Source of the DNA: Gnetum montanum
Taxonomy: Eukaryota; Streptophyta; Gnetopsida; Gnetales; Gnetaceae
Assembly (NCBI GenBank): GCA_015680685.1
Contig: MNCI01012713.1
Location: forward strand, 565,342 to 629,341
Direction: 5' to 3'
DNA length: 64,000 bases
In this document: positions 11,737 to 22,502 of the stretch, piece after piece
Position numbering within the stretch: the stretch's first letter is position 1
Layout of the letters: the number at the start of each line of letters is the position of its first letter
The notes under the pieces: model-generated
What the model was told of the DNA's origin: nothing
Seen by the model: the letters and a program-made list of their open reading frames with translations, nothing else
Databases searched by the model: none
Program-made: the position numbers and the translations under genes

Positions 11737-13578
11737 TACCCCCATGACTGAATAAAAACTCGTCCTTGAGTTCCTTACAAAATATTGGGAAGGTATGGGA
11801 TTATTGACTTGAATGGAACTAATGGTGAATGGGATGATATGTGAATGGATCATCATTACAGAACATGAAAAAATTGGTGTTCATGATAACAAGAGTGAAA
11901 AATTTGTACATTTGACATCTAGCCTAATTTGGCAGCTGAGAGAGAGAGAAAGAAAGAAAGAAAGAAGTTTGTTGCTGCCAATGCCAAGATTACACCTTTT
12001 GTTGTCCATCCGTAAGCGTGCCATCAATCTTGTTCCTTGCATAACTGCTTCAGCACCAATCCATTCCAATTGTTCCCTCGAGATACAATCTGTTGTTATA
12101 TGATTGTCATTTGCACACAAAACACAGTCTTATATTAGCAAGGGTAAATGAATCACAATGCAGTTGATACCTTGTTTCGGTGAAAGGTCCATTGGCCGAG
12201 TTGTGGTATGGCTGATTGCGGATCTGGAAATATAATACTGGTGACTACCCGAGGTGTAGGAGTTAGGAGAAAATTGAAAAAATTGGGTCAGGATCCCCAT
12301 GACTAAGAGCGAACCTCCGGTAGCAATAGAATGGAAAAAGATAAGAATAAGAAAGATGGAGAAAAAGAAACAACTGTACGTCGATGAAATGGATGTCAAG
12401 ATGGAAATAACAAAATAAGGTTGATTGCAAAAATGTTTAAGGGAAAGAAATTAATTGATGCATCAAAGAGGAATGCTAGTGGGTCCTTCCCAAAGCAGGT
12501 TCATACCCTTAATGCTTTGACCTTCCCATATTCAAAGAGTCCATAGGCTCTAGGAATGTCATTTGGAGACAAGAGTTAAAGTCTTAACCACAATAATTTA
12601 CCACAAAGAAAATAATGCGTCAACCAAAATATAGACTACTGATACAACCGAAAATGAGGTGAACAATGGAGAAAGAATGATGGAAAGAAGAGGATGGAAT
12701 GGAATCTCAAGAACAAGGTGGTGTAGACCATCTTGTGTATTTGATGATTAATATGACTTACTAGATCCCATTCCAAATCTGGCCTCAAACAAACCACATC
12801 CAATGACTTCACATTAATACATTCAGCCAATCCATCCACTTGAAGTAACAAGAATGCATCCCTCAAAGAGCCACCACCATTCCAACGAAACAAGGGAGGA
12901 GAAAGTAGGAAGTGAGGAAGGGCCTTAGTTAGAGGGAACATGTTTTTAGTTCCATAACCAGTGCCTTAGTCAAAGGGGTGTGCTTTGAATTCCCACTTTT
13001 TTTTTCGTGAGGACCACACCATGCAAAGACTTATTATTTTTATTTTTATTCACTCAGCTTCCCAATAATTAGGTAACATCGAAATGGTAAGAAAACTCAA
13101 GAAGAAAACATCCAAGCACCCAAGAGAATGGCCAACACAAATGCATCAAGTTCCCTTGAAGCCACACCCTTTTGAATCCTTGAGTCCTTCCTTAGTTTGA
13201 GAAATGCCCAGTCACCGATTTGTTGATAGTTCTTATTATTTTGAAGAAAGGGACAATACAATTCCAAGCCAAGAGAGACCATAGAGATTTATGGATGCAT
13301 GGATTATGTGGACTCATTGCCTGTGATATCAAAAGAACCATACATTAGTATCAACATCATAACTTAAAGGTAAAAACCAAACATTAGCAATCAATGGAAT
13401 ATAGTTCATACCATCTTCGGAGCACTTATTAAGTGACGAATCAAAAAAAGTAATCAAACACACAAAGAAATGAAAAAGTATAAACGATCTTGTAAAATAA
13501 AAACAAAAAAAGTTAAAGAAATTGTAAAACAAAAATGTGTAAAACAAAAAAATTAAAAGAATTGAGGGCCTCAAATGA
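11737..13578 (-). other. Non-coding tail of the gypsy element
   Basis: About 1.8 kb between the end of the gag-protease ORF and the 3' LTR. It contains short ORFs only. One stretch (about 13100-13280, minus) aligns with the blocks at 1.45 kb and 25.1 kb that read RGN-K-VT-RG-VDS. Another (about 12250-12300) aligns with 2885-2960. The tract ATGGGGGTA in element orientation next to 11737 is the probable polypurine tract. The tail is shared between copies. Confidence 0.55.
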
Positions 13579-14382
13579 TCAGCATAGGTGGCCATCTCCC
13601 CCATGACTGAATTGAAAAGGAGAGATCCAAAATAAAGAGCGTTTGTTTGAATTTTTTAGAAGTTTCCAACTTCTCCCAATTGATGTTTTCAGGTTAAGGG
13701 TTGGAAGTTGGCAACACTCATACTCTAGTGTATCTATGCTTTCGTTGTGGTTGCCCATTGTTCCCCCAATAAGTTCCATGCATGTTAGTGGGTTGCTCTC
13801 CTTATTAGCCATCAACCACTGGGTGTTTTCTTGTTGTGTGGTTGCTACATACAGGCACCTTTGTATCTGAGTTTCCTGGGCACACCAGTTGCATATAGGA
13901 AATGCTGAGCACTCTTGTACGTCATCACCCTCTATATCACTGTATGTAATACATGGAACTTTTTTCTTCTTGATCTTTCCATAAATATTTTCCTTAGATA
14001 TTTCTAGGGAAAAATCATAAATTTCTAGGCATGCATTTATGGTACTGAGCCATGCCCTCCCCATTATAATTGGGAAGTCCCCTTTATTATTGTTGACTTC
14101 TATCACTAGGAAATCAATAGGGTATAACCAACCACACACAGTGGTAACAATGTCCTCCACAAGTTCCAAGGGGACAGTGATGGACTGGTTAGCCAGCTCT
14201 AATTGAATATTGCTCTTCTTGAGTGGAGGCAGGTTCCAGGCTTTATACATTTCTTGCGATATTAAGTTGACTCCGAAACCTGAGTCAAGAAGAGCCTTAC
14301 GTGGTTCATTCCCAGCGACTTGGAGGTAGATTAAGGGACTTCCAGGGTCAGAGAGTTTCCTGGGAAGGTGGCCCACCTTTAT
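13579..14382 (-). pseudogene. Retropepsin-like aspartic protease of the gypsy element, nearly intact
   Basis: An open frame of 265 codons (14376-13579). The active-site region reads KALLDSGFGVNLISQE, keeping the D-S-G triplet. The second conserved stretch, FPIIMGRAWL, corresponds to the G-R-x-W/F-L motif of gypsy proteases. After about residue 150 come some 110 residues without a known domain, ending FSHGGDGHLC and a stop. The frame is continuous with the upstream gag-end ORF except for one TAG at about 14383. The family normally cuts the Gag-Pol polyprotein in virus-like particles. No pol follows, so in this element the ORF ends after the protease. Confidence 0.8.
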
Positions 14383-16942
14383 CTAGTTAGTGGCAGTATG
14401 TGTTAACATAACCGTGTGCATTGAGCTCTGTTGTTGGTTTGAAGGGAGCTCCGAAGCCTTACTTGATGGAGGAGTGGTCATAGACCCAACCACTTGTGGT
14501 TGTGAGAGCTTGTTTGGACCATTGGTTCTAAAGAAAGGTCTTCTCTTTGTACGGTTGTTAGAACCAGTAGTAGGTTGAAGGTTTACAACTCTAGTAGCAT
14601 TATGTTGTTGTGGTTGAGTGGGGAGTTCCCCTTGCATCGTTGGAACGAGTGGTAGTGGAACTATCAGCATAAGAGATGCGGATGGATTCGGAGGATGGTA
14701 TGCATGTGGAGCATTTCTTCCAGGAGAGGGAGTCCTAAAATACTCTTGAACTTAGTAGTGACATTGTGGGGTCGTGTGACTTACAAAGTCACTTGGAGAA
14801 ACCGGCTACTGCACGTAATAGCCATACGAATCTGGTTTCCGGTAAGGGTATTGTTGTCTACGTTGTGGCATCCCCCATAACTGTGGGTATTGCCACTACT
14901 GGTGTTGCTGAATAGGTTGTGGCGGAGTTCCACTTGGATAATATGTTAAGGGTTGGTGGAACTGCCTTGGGTTACCTTGAGGATAAGGTAACCTTCGAGG
15001 TGCTTGTCGTTTGTTAAGTCTTGGGTTGAGTGCATACACCTTGGACTCTTGCAGATGTGAGATTATTGGGCAACATCCTTTAGGATGGTCATATTGGTAG
15101 ATCTCACATCCATTGTCATTATCCATATCAAAGTCCACAACCTCATCCGTGATAGTCATTTTTCCCTTACCCTTGTTACGTGCATGGTCTAACTCTCTCT
15201 TCTTTTTCTTCTCATGGTCACTACTTCACTCCTTAGACTCCTCTACGATTTTTAAAATGGTTTCAAATCTACTGTCTAAGGATTCCCACATTTGATCTAC
15301 CTTAGCCGACACTTCAGTTGTTAATTTCTGAGGTTTTCCTACTCACTAACTCTTCAAGTGGTGACTCATCCTCCTCCTTGCAGAATCTCACTCCCCTCTT
15401 TCGGAGTGAAGGATCACGGTTATACTCTTCCACGCTTTCTCTCTTACATAGCTCACCTTCTTCCTTAGCTACTTGCTCCAACAATCTATGAACCTCATGG
15501 AACCTAAGTTCAGATAATCTCCCTTGGGCATATGTCCCAAGGGTTCTCCTAGTTTCATGTCTTAGCCCATCTACGAGATGGCATAGTGGATCCCATTGTG
15601 CGTAACCATGGCCCGGGCAACGATGTAGCAATGCATAATATTGCCCATGGTAGCATCCAAGGATCATGAGTTTCCTGCTTCCATCCTTGGATCTATTTTT
15701 GTAAGTTGGACACTCGGGAGTACATTTGATATTTATCATTAAACAGTTCTAGCATTGTACTCCACCTCCTAATGGTTTTCGATTTTAAGGACTGGTACCA
15801 ACTTTCCGCTTCTTTTATGAGTGTCCTAGGAAACAACTTTAACTTCTGCCACTCATTTTCAATATTCTGCAAGGCGCAAGCATCGTGAAATGCCTGTAAG
15901 TGATTCTACGGATCAGCGTTGTATCCCCCCTCAAATCGTGAAATACTATTCATGTCTAGTCTCTTGATCCGACTATCTTTTTGGTGCCTTGTACGTATTC
16001 TAACGACCTCCGTAATGTTTAACATGCTCTGGGTTGCTAGTAGGGGTTCTTCGTTGTCATTTCTTTCATGGCGTCTGTGATGCCTACGCAATTCCCTACT
16101 TTCCCTTCTACCATGCCTTGATTCTCTCAAATTCCCTCGTCCTCACTCTCGACTCTCTCGTCGAGGGTTCTCATTATGCCTACCCTTGTCCTCACGGTTG
16201 TACTCTTTGTGACTGCGTCCTGATGCAGAAGGAGAGGGTGAATGATGCGATGAATGTGAAGAAGAAGGGCAACCATTGCCATGATGATGTTTCTTACCTT
16301 CTCTTCGATGGCTACGGCCCCAGTCGTGATGACGATCAAACTGCCCATCCTTATCATTTGTTTGTGTTCCCTCATTGAACACTTGGTGTTCATGGGGATC
16401 AAAACCAGGGTTATGAATCGTGGAGTGTAGGTTCTGATACCCCACCTCCTCACCATCATTAGGAGGAGGAACATCATTTGATGGAGAACCTGTTATAATT
16501 GGTTTACCATCTCCAATTTTTCTTCGGACGTGCAGGACCCTTTTACCCTTCAACAATGTATGGTAGCTCTCCCGCCACAACTCCCTTAAACGTTGCACCG
16601 TTGTGGGACAGTAAACCCTTGTGTCATAATCACATGCAACGTATTCAGCGTATAGCTGCATCATGTCTATCTATGCAAGAGCACGAAGAAGCATGTTAGG
16701 GACTGCACGATCTAGGGGTAACACTTTGTTACCTTGTAAGTCTCGCCAATGCAGTTGTTCATCCTGATGGAGGATAAAGGTAAAATTGGGTATATACTCA
16801 TCGTGATGAGTATACAATACCCAATACTCTTGAGGAATTGGTGGTTCTTGGTTATGTATGTTGTGTCGCCGACCCTAGGCGATGAAGTGCTTTTATGAGA
16901 AGAAGAAGACATATTAGTTTTGTTCGGTGTGTTGTTTACCAT
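14383..16942 (-). pseudogene. Gag of the gypsy element, a few stops and frameshifts
   Basis: Decayed gag starting at about 16942 (MVNNTPNKTN). A basic, His- and Ser-rich N-terminal part (16664-16143) is followed in the same frame by LRRHHRRHE and EPLLATQSMLNITEVV, then, through one TAG, by the retrotransposon gag core (NHLQAFHDACALQNIENEW, WYQSLKSKTIRRW). One frameshift near 15.7 kb leads to HLVDGLRHETRRTLGTYAQG, then EEGELCKRE. The knuckle-like segment at about 15.1 kb reads CEIYQYDHPKGCCP. The same segments occur at 22.5-24.3 kb and 39.6-41.2 kb. Gag forms the particle that packages element RNA. This copy is broken. Confidence 0.8.
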
Positions 16943-17039
16943 TATGTGAATTTTCTTCCAATTAACCCTAAGGGTTCGTTTAAGATTCCCAATGATGTGG
17001 ATGATTTCCTATGTTCTACTTAGCGCACAAACAACTTAG

Positions 17040-17057
17040 TCCTTGGCAACGATGCCA
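17040..17057 (-). other. Primer binding site, tRNA-Asp type
   Basis: The minus strand reads TGGCATCGTTGCCAAGGA one base inside the 5' LTR. It matches the complement of the plant tRNA-Asp 3' end (TGGCGCCGTTGCCGGGGA) at 14 of 18 positions, and all mismatches are transitions. Athila-type gypsy elements commonly use this primer. Confidence 0.75.
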
Positions 17058-17058
17058 A

Positions 17059-17814
17059 TGATGAGTGGCGAGGTACCCCTACACTCAACCATACGAATAC
17101 GAGCGTTACACGCACAATCCGATCGAACTCCGCAGACTAAGTGCCTACACGCCTTATGGGACACCTAAGGTTAATCAATCGTTGTCCTCCCAAGCTTACT
17201 TGTATTTGTCACGGTTGTATGGTTAAGTAAGCTTGAGGCATGTGATTTTTATATCTTTTATGTTTTTATCGCCTATGCTAAGAGAGGAAAGGGTGAAGAG
17301 ACTAAGTAACTAACTTTAACCAACTAAGCTTTAATTACCCTAGCATCAGTATCTGTTCCCACTTGTCGTTTCACACCCTAAACCAATGCAACATTGCTAA
17401 GATTACCAAACACTATTTCTTATTGGGATTACCAAGCGTAATGCACGTGCTCAAAGTGGTCGTACTGAATGCACTTCACTATGAGAGTTGAGGGTTGAGA
17501 GAGATTAAGTCCTTAAGAAAGAATTTAAATAATTAACAATAATTAAAGTCCTATTTAGCTTAGTCCATATACTGCAAGGTTTATCCAAAAGCTTGTCTTT
17601 ATTACCGTACACAATTGTGTGCTCAGGTACAAAATTGCTCGAATCAAGATCCGTTCAGTTAGGGACTCCTACTGCGGGCACATGGAAATTATTCTAACTC
17701 TAGAATGGAAAAATGGCAAGAGTTTGGCTAAGGTCTAGATCTAGATGCAGAAACAAGGGAGAGCCGCGTCTTATTTATAGAATTGGTGGTGGGCTGCGAT
17801 ATCGCGTCCCATAA
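17059..17814 (-). repeat. Gypsy 5' LTR (756 bp)
   Basis: Partner of 10981-11736. It starts TGATGAGTGG and ends GTCCCATAA, with the last CA decayed to AA. The primer site lies immediately to its left, which defines it as the 5' LTR of a minus-strand element. The TATA box is at 17780-17771. Confidence 0.9.
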
Positions 17815-17819
17815 GCATG

Positions 17820-18081
17820 TAAAGCATCTTTTATTTCTATGTGCAAATTTTAAAAATAAAGAATGTTGTCACAAAATATCTCATACCTATCTTCAAAGAA
17901 AGCATCATTTTGATAATCATAAGAATTGTCAACTTTACACAAATCATTTTCTAACTTTTTCAATATAAGAAAGGAAATAAGATACTTGATAATAGATGCT
18001 ACAAATAAATTAAGCACACTAGTTGATGATGACCATGAGGCCCTTTTTCAAGATGTGTTCGATGTTGAGTATCCCTTCCAT
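17820..18081 (-). pseudogene. Copia gag 5' fragment
   Basis: Minus-strand sequence from the possible start at 18081 (MEGILNIEHILKKG), running through segments resembling IEKLENDLCKVDNS in a shifted frame, to the gypsy insertion point. It lies between the copia 5' LTR and the gypsy element and continues at 10975-10800. It is shorter than a normal copia gag start, so part is deleted or unrecognisable. Confidence 0.45.
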
Positions 18082-18121
18082 GTTCACTCTTGAAGATTGA
18101 TATAGAGACCTAGAGTACCAT

Positions 18122-18133
18122 GCTCCAATGCCA
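18122..18133 (-). other. Copia primer binding site, initiator tRNA-Met type
   Basis: Two bases inside the LTR the minus strand reads TGGCATTGGAGC, against the standard TGGTATCAGAGC. There are three mismatches, all transitions. This identifies 18136-19229 as a 5' LTR and ties it to the pol remnant 10 kb away. Confidence 0.6.
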
Positions 18134-18135
18134 CT

Positions 18136-19229
18136 TGAGGATCATTGAACTTAAAAGGGGGGGATGAATAAGTTCCCCAATTTTCAATTCTTTGACACAA
18201 CAACACACCAATTTTAACATGGTTCCCCAACTTGGGTAGTCCACACTCATAGGGTAGTTCGCAAGAACACCTCTAGATTTTATTCCTTCCAAATTGTGGT
18301 TTTAAGGGCCCATGTCATGTACAATCTTCAAGTCCTGCTTAAGATTGTTATGCTACAACACCAACCACTCAAACTTGCAAGGTCTTTTCAAGCTTGGAAT
18401 GTGGTTTCCAAGTTTCCACAACCTTTACAATCTTGAGCTTCACTGAGGAGTCTTGTGTCGCAACACCAAGCACTCAATCCCATAGGATCTTAACAAGATT
18501 TATTAAGATGCCTTCCTACAACAAGCACATCAACCCCACAAGGCAACAAGAGAATAACAATTACAAGGGATGAATGCAACTTAGTTTGCTAATCCTTGTA
18601 CTTTGAGGTACATCACACTTTACAATGAACAAATGATGATACAATGAAGAGTAACCATGATTACAGTATAGACAAATGATTAGACAATGATTGTACACAA
18701 GCTTGCACATTTTCCAATGCATATGATGTCTCCTTATAGCTATCATGTTTCTAAATCTATCTTGGAAATTATGCAATAGCTAGCCAATGATCATGGAAGA
18801 CATCTTCTTCATGCTTCAGATGTCTTTTTGTATTTGCCCACTAGTCTGGAAAGACATCTTTGTTTAGGAAAGACATATTTTTGAAATCTCAATTCTAGGA
18901 AGACATATTTATTTGATGAAAGATGTCTTTCTGAAACTGGCCTTCATTCTATGAAGACGTCTTTACCTAATGGAAGACATCTTTGCCTAAGGAAAGACAT
19001 CTACTATTTCTTAAAGACATCTTTGCCTAAGCATCCTTCAATTCTGCCAAGACATCTACTGTTTCTAAGAGATGTCTTTCTTCAACTTCCTTTGAATGAT
19101 GAATTCTTTATTCCTTTTCCATGCTCATCAAACTTCTTATCTGTCTTGCAAACACAACAATCATACACATGCATAAGCAACCTATGTTCTCCATTTTCCT
19201 TAAAGTTTTGACATACCAAAAGATCAACA
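18136..19229 (-). repeat. Copia 5' LTR (1094 bp)
   Basis: Aligns end to end with 3361-4479. It lacks the CA microsatellite and has a TAAAGTTT insertion near 19202. It is followed on the right by CCGTT, the decayed partner of CTATT at 3356-3360. Confidence 0.8.
18795..19080. promoter_or_regulatory. Second copy of the GACATC / GATGTC array, one unit still GACGTC
   Basis: Twelve units correspond in order to those at 4035-4318. Eight or nine have CA, three have TG, and the unit at about 18954-18964 is AAGACGTCTTT. At several aligned positions one LTR has TG and the other CA. Confidence 0.65.
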
Positions 19230-21541
19230 CCGTTACAAGCACAAGAAAAGAAACTCATATAAAGAGGAAGAGGATGATGCATAAAATAAATTTCTCCAAT
19301 AGAGAAAGGGATGTAATCCTACTTAATCCATTAGTCCATACATAAAATAGGAAAATTTGCATAAGCAGAAGCTAATGTACTACTAGCTCTAAAATAAGGA
19401 CAATGCCTCACCCTTTCCAATGAGTGTGTCCATGCTATTCAGGAGAACTCTATCATGTCCACTGTGATAGTCAAACTTAATTATGGACCATTCTTAGAGT
19501 TTACACTTATAGAGTTCCATGAATAATTTCAAGCCTCTCCCCTATGGCTAACCATCTCAAGCAATGACAAATGATAATTTGGAGAAGTCCATCAATCTTG
19601 GCAAAATAAGAAATATGATGCAATAGTAAAGATTGAGGGAGCAACAATGTCATACTTAGTGGAAGCAATTGTAAAGACACTGAATATACCAAATGATAGG
19701 GCTAACATTACTTAGATATCCACAAGGTTTGACACAACTGAAAGGAATTTATGATTGCAGAGGACATATAGAACTACTAAAAAAGAGTATAGTAGATTAT
19801 CTACTACAAAGAAGATCTACTTCAAAATTGGGACATGCAACATCTTTCCAACCAAAAGACTCAATAGAATTTTTACATATGATTCCAAAAGAAGTGTTAT
19901 CTTGATGGGAAAATTCCAAGCTAACAATATTCATTTATTGTTTTTAGAAATCCAAAGAAGGATGGAAGAGAAAAAGATATGAAAATCTACTTTTCCATTC
20001 CCTTGACTTATCAGAAAGTTGTATAGACAAGTTGGAATATTGGGCTATCCCAATGATATTCTTTGAAGAGCATAAAATACTTCATACATAGAAATTTCCA
20101 AGCCAATGCCACCCATGAAAGATTAAGTGAAGAAACCAGCAAGCACTGAGGCTACAACAAGGTCAACATTAGTGGCAAACATTTGAGCCACAGGCATAGA
20201 ATACGAAAGATCCAATGGATTAATCCTAGTTATAGAACAAAGAGAATAAAGTGCTTTACTAGAACAATAAGATTATAGACCTTCCATGAGATATTTACAA
20301 TAGTTAGTATAAATAATCAATTGGGGCATCAGAAAAGTATCAAGCATGTACATGAGTAATGAATAATTTCAACAGACCTGCTATATCCATAGGACATGCT
20401 AGTGGTTAAGTATCTTTGTAGGTAAGAGAAGATGATGAATGGACATAAAAACCTTTAGGGAATGCTACATCAGTTCAAATAATGTTGGAAACCAAAGAAA
20501 GAGTCACCATAGTGGTAATCCAACATCAAGATGTAGCAAGACTAGCAAAATTCATAACAAATCATATCACAAAATCATTTATTATTCCTATTGTATCACA
20601 AGTAGATATTTCTAGAGAAAAAAAGTAAAAACATTAGTTGAAACATCAAGAAAGGAAATAATGTCCTCTTCCAAACATGAAAACATCTTGGAGATTGCTA
20701 CACATAGGATAGGTCATGCAAAATCTTTTTCATATTCCCAATGATATCATAGTAGTAAAGTTAGAATTCATATCCACCAAGGATAGGCTAGTTATGGTAG
20801 AAACTAGGATGCAACATGTAGAGAGTAAAGTGTAGAAACTACAAGAGGAATTAGCTACATTAAGAACTAAAAGGAAAGATCCTAGACAATACATAGCACT
20901 GAACCAACTCATATAATTTAGAAATAAGCAAGTTAATCAACTCATGGCAAAATAGAAATAATTAGAGATAGAGAAAGAAAAGGTAGTGTGGAATGCTTTA
21001 GTAGTAGATGCCTAGACATATGCCCATGCTAAGGTCATTATTACATTAGAAGAAGAAAATAAAAGAATTTTTGTAGAGAACCTGAGGTTGACATATATTG
21101 AGAAGCAAAAGAATATACTTGAAGAAATTATCCTTCAGTTAAAAGAGCAATTTACTAGAGTCAACCTTCACATGAGTCAAATTTAAACATTAACTAAGAA
21201 GTATGCACAATGAGATAGAAATTAGCATGTGATGAAATAAAGCTAAGAAACAGAAAAGACTCAAGGAGCATTTTAGAGATCAAGTGGGCATATACAAATA
21301 TATCAATGAAAAAGAGTACCAGATGGTCAAAGCCAACATCAGTTCCATCACACAACAAACACCTAATTGGTAACCCATCCTAAATAGTATTACCTATGTT
21401 AATAAAGAAAAACTATAGAATAAATACATGCAAATAGAGGACCTAATAGAATACATGGGATTAGTAAGCCTCTATTATGCTAACTTAGTCATGGCAATGA
21501 ATCGTGGTTTGCCAGGCGATGAATCATGATTTGCCAAGCCC
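19230..21541 (+). pseudogene. Decayed plus-strand ORF with coiled-coil character, left part
   Basis: A stop-ridden plus-strand coding remnant. Recognisable runs include short ORFs at 19693-19982 and a charged, heptad-like stretch at 20740-21180 (VETRMQHVESKV, KLQEELATLRTKRKDPRQ, LEEENKRIFVENLRLTY). It looks like a retroelement gag-type or filament-like protein, and I do not recognise the family. It is cut by the gypsy element at 21542 and seems to resume at 26650. A transposon origin is inferred from context only. Confidence 0.4.
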
Positions 21542-22382
21542 TGATATCGGGTACATGATATCAGGTACGCGATATCACATCCTAGATAAGATATCATATA
21601 GACGATATCGTGATTCCTATGTTAGCCTATAAATACAGCACTCAACTGCACAACAAGAACACAATTAGATCATTAGTCAATCCTTTTTGTCAATCTTTAG
21701 TTAGTTTTTAGTTTTTAATTCTTTCCAAGTGCATGCCCACAGTGTGATGCTTGTGATTATGTGGAACCTTTGTTCAAGTGTGACGTACTTGGACACGTAC
21801 ACGATCAGTAATAAAGATCGAGATTACTCCATCATTGCAACATTCACTTAGCTTTTAATTTATTTTAATTATTAATTATTAATTATTATTTTCTTAGTTA
21901 ATATTTCCTTTATCATCATTTACTATTCCTGTTGTTAACGCAGAATGAGTACACCTTAATCATGAACATTCAAGTGTAACTATGTGGTAACCTAGTAATG
22001 TATTGAGTAGTGCTACTAGTGTTGTGCACTTGCTAATCCCAGAAGTAGTACACGAAGTCCAAGATGTGCAAGAATGATTACAGGTGGATGCTCATCACAC
22101 TTAGGCTAGCTTAGATCTTATTTTCTGTTACCCATTAGCTTCATTAAGTTATCACTTATTGTCCTTAGGAGTAGCATAGTAGTAGGGACCACATCATACA
22201 CCTCACTCTAGACTAAACCATACATGACAAAACAAATACTAGTCTAGGTGGGAAGATAGTGAACTACAATCAACGTATAACTATCTAGGCACCACAACTA
22301 GTCCATCTGCGGAGTTCAACCCAATCGCGCATACACGCTCATATTTGTATGGTTGAACATAGCAATACCTCGCCACTCATCA
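21542..22382 (+). repeat. Gypsy 5' LTR (841 bp)
   Basis: Starts TGATATCGGG and ends CACTCATCA, with the primer site two bases on. It contains five GATATC units near its start, the TATA box CCTATAAATA at 21626-21635, and a terminal block reading TTTGTATGGTTGAAC that is shared with the other LTRs of this group. Confidence 0.8.
21543..21609. promoter_or_regulatory. GATATC array upstream of the LTR TATA box
   Basis: GATATC occurs at 21543, 21557, 21571, 21590 and 21604, giving spacings of 14, 14, 19 and 14 bp. The units resemble CGATATCGGGTACG. The array ends 17 bp before the TATA box at 21626. The 3' LTR has decayed equivalents at 26212-26280. Confidence 0.65.
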
Positions 22383-22383
22383 T

Positions 22384-22401
22384 TGGCACTGTTGTCGGGG
22401 A
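22384..22401 (+). other. Primer binding site, tRNA-Asp type
   Basis: TGGCACTGTTGTCGGGGA follows the LTR after one base. It matches the tRNA-Asp complement at 15 of 18 positions, and all mismatches are transitions. Confidence 0.75.
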
Positions 22402-22502
22402 TGGTGCTAGTTATCTAGATTAGTTATATCATATAAGATCACTATCATAAGGTATTAATAATATATCCTTTAGAAAAAGAAATTAAATTCAATTAAGTTA
22501 CA

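Larger units (their letters stand above)
10981..17814 (-). mobile_element. Complete non-autonomous Athila-like gypsy element (6834 bp)
   Basis: Two LTRs of exactly 756 bp flank a 5.3-kb internal region, and GCATG is duplicated perfectly at 10976-10980 and 17815-17819. The element runs on the minus strand: tRNA-Asp-type primer site 17040-17057, gag, protease, then about 1.8 kb without recognisable coding, and a G-rich tract beside the left LTR. No reverse transcriptase, RNase H or integrase is present. By eye the LTRs differ at roughly 50-60 positions (about 7%), mostly transitions, so this is an old insertion. It landed in copia gag. Confidence 0.9.
3361..19229 (-). mobile_element. Ty1/copia element split by two later insertions
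   Basis: One minus-strand copia element is rebuilt from separated parts. From its 5' end these are: LTR 18136-19229, Met-type primer site 18122-18133, gag pieces 18081-17820 and 10975-10800, zinc knuckle through RNase H 7960-4690, polypurine tract 4494-4480, and LTR 3361-4479. The two LTRs align over their whole length and share the same outer ends (TGTTGATC and CCTCA in element orientation). Flanking pentamers are CTATT on the left and CCGTT on the right, which differ by two transitions, as expected of an aged target duplication. Two foreign blocks interrupt it: gypsy 10981-17814 and an unidentified insert at about 7961-10790. Without these it is about 6 kb, a normal copia size with a shortened gag. 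Confidence 0.75.

Noticed and set aside
16034-16378. 114-codon plus-strand ORF within the gypsy element
   Set aside because: It is antisense to gag (16664-15906), which has clear family motifs.
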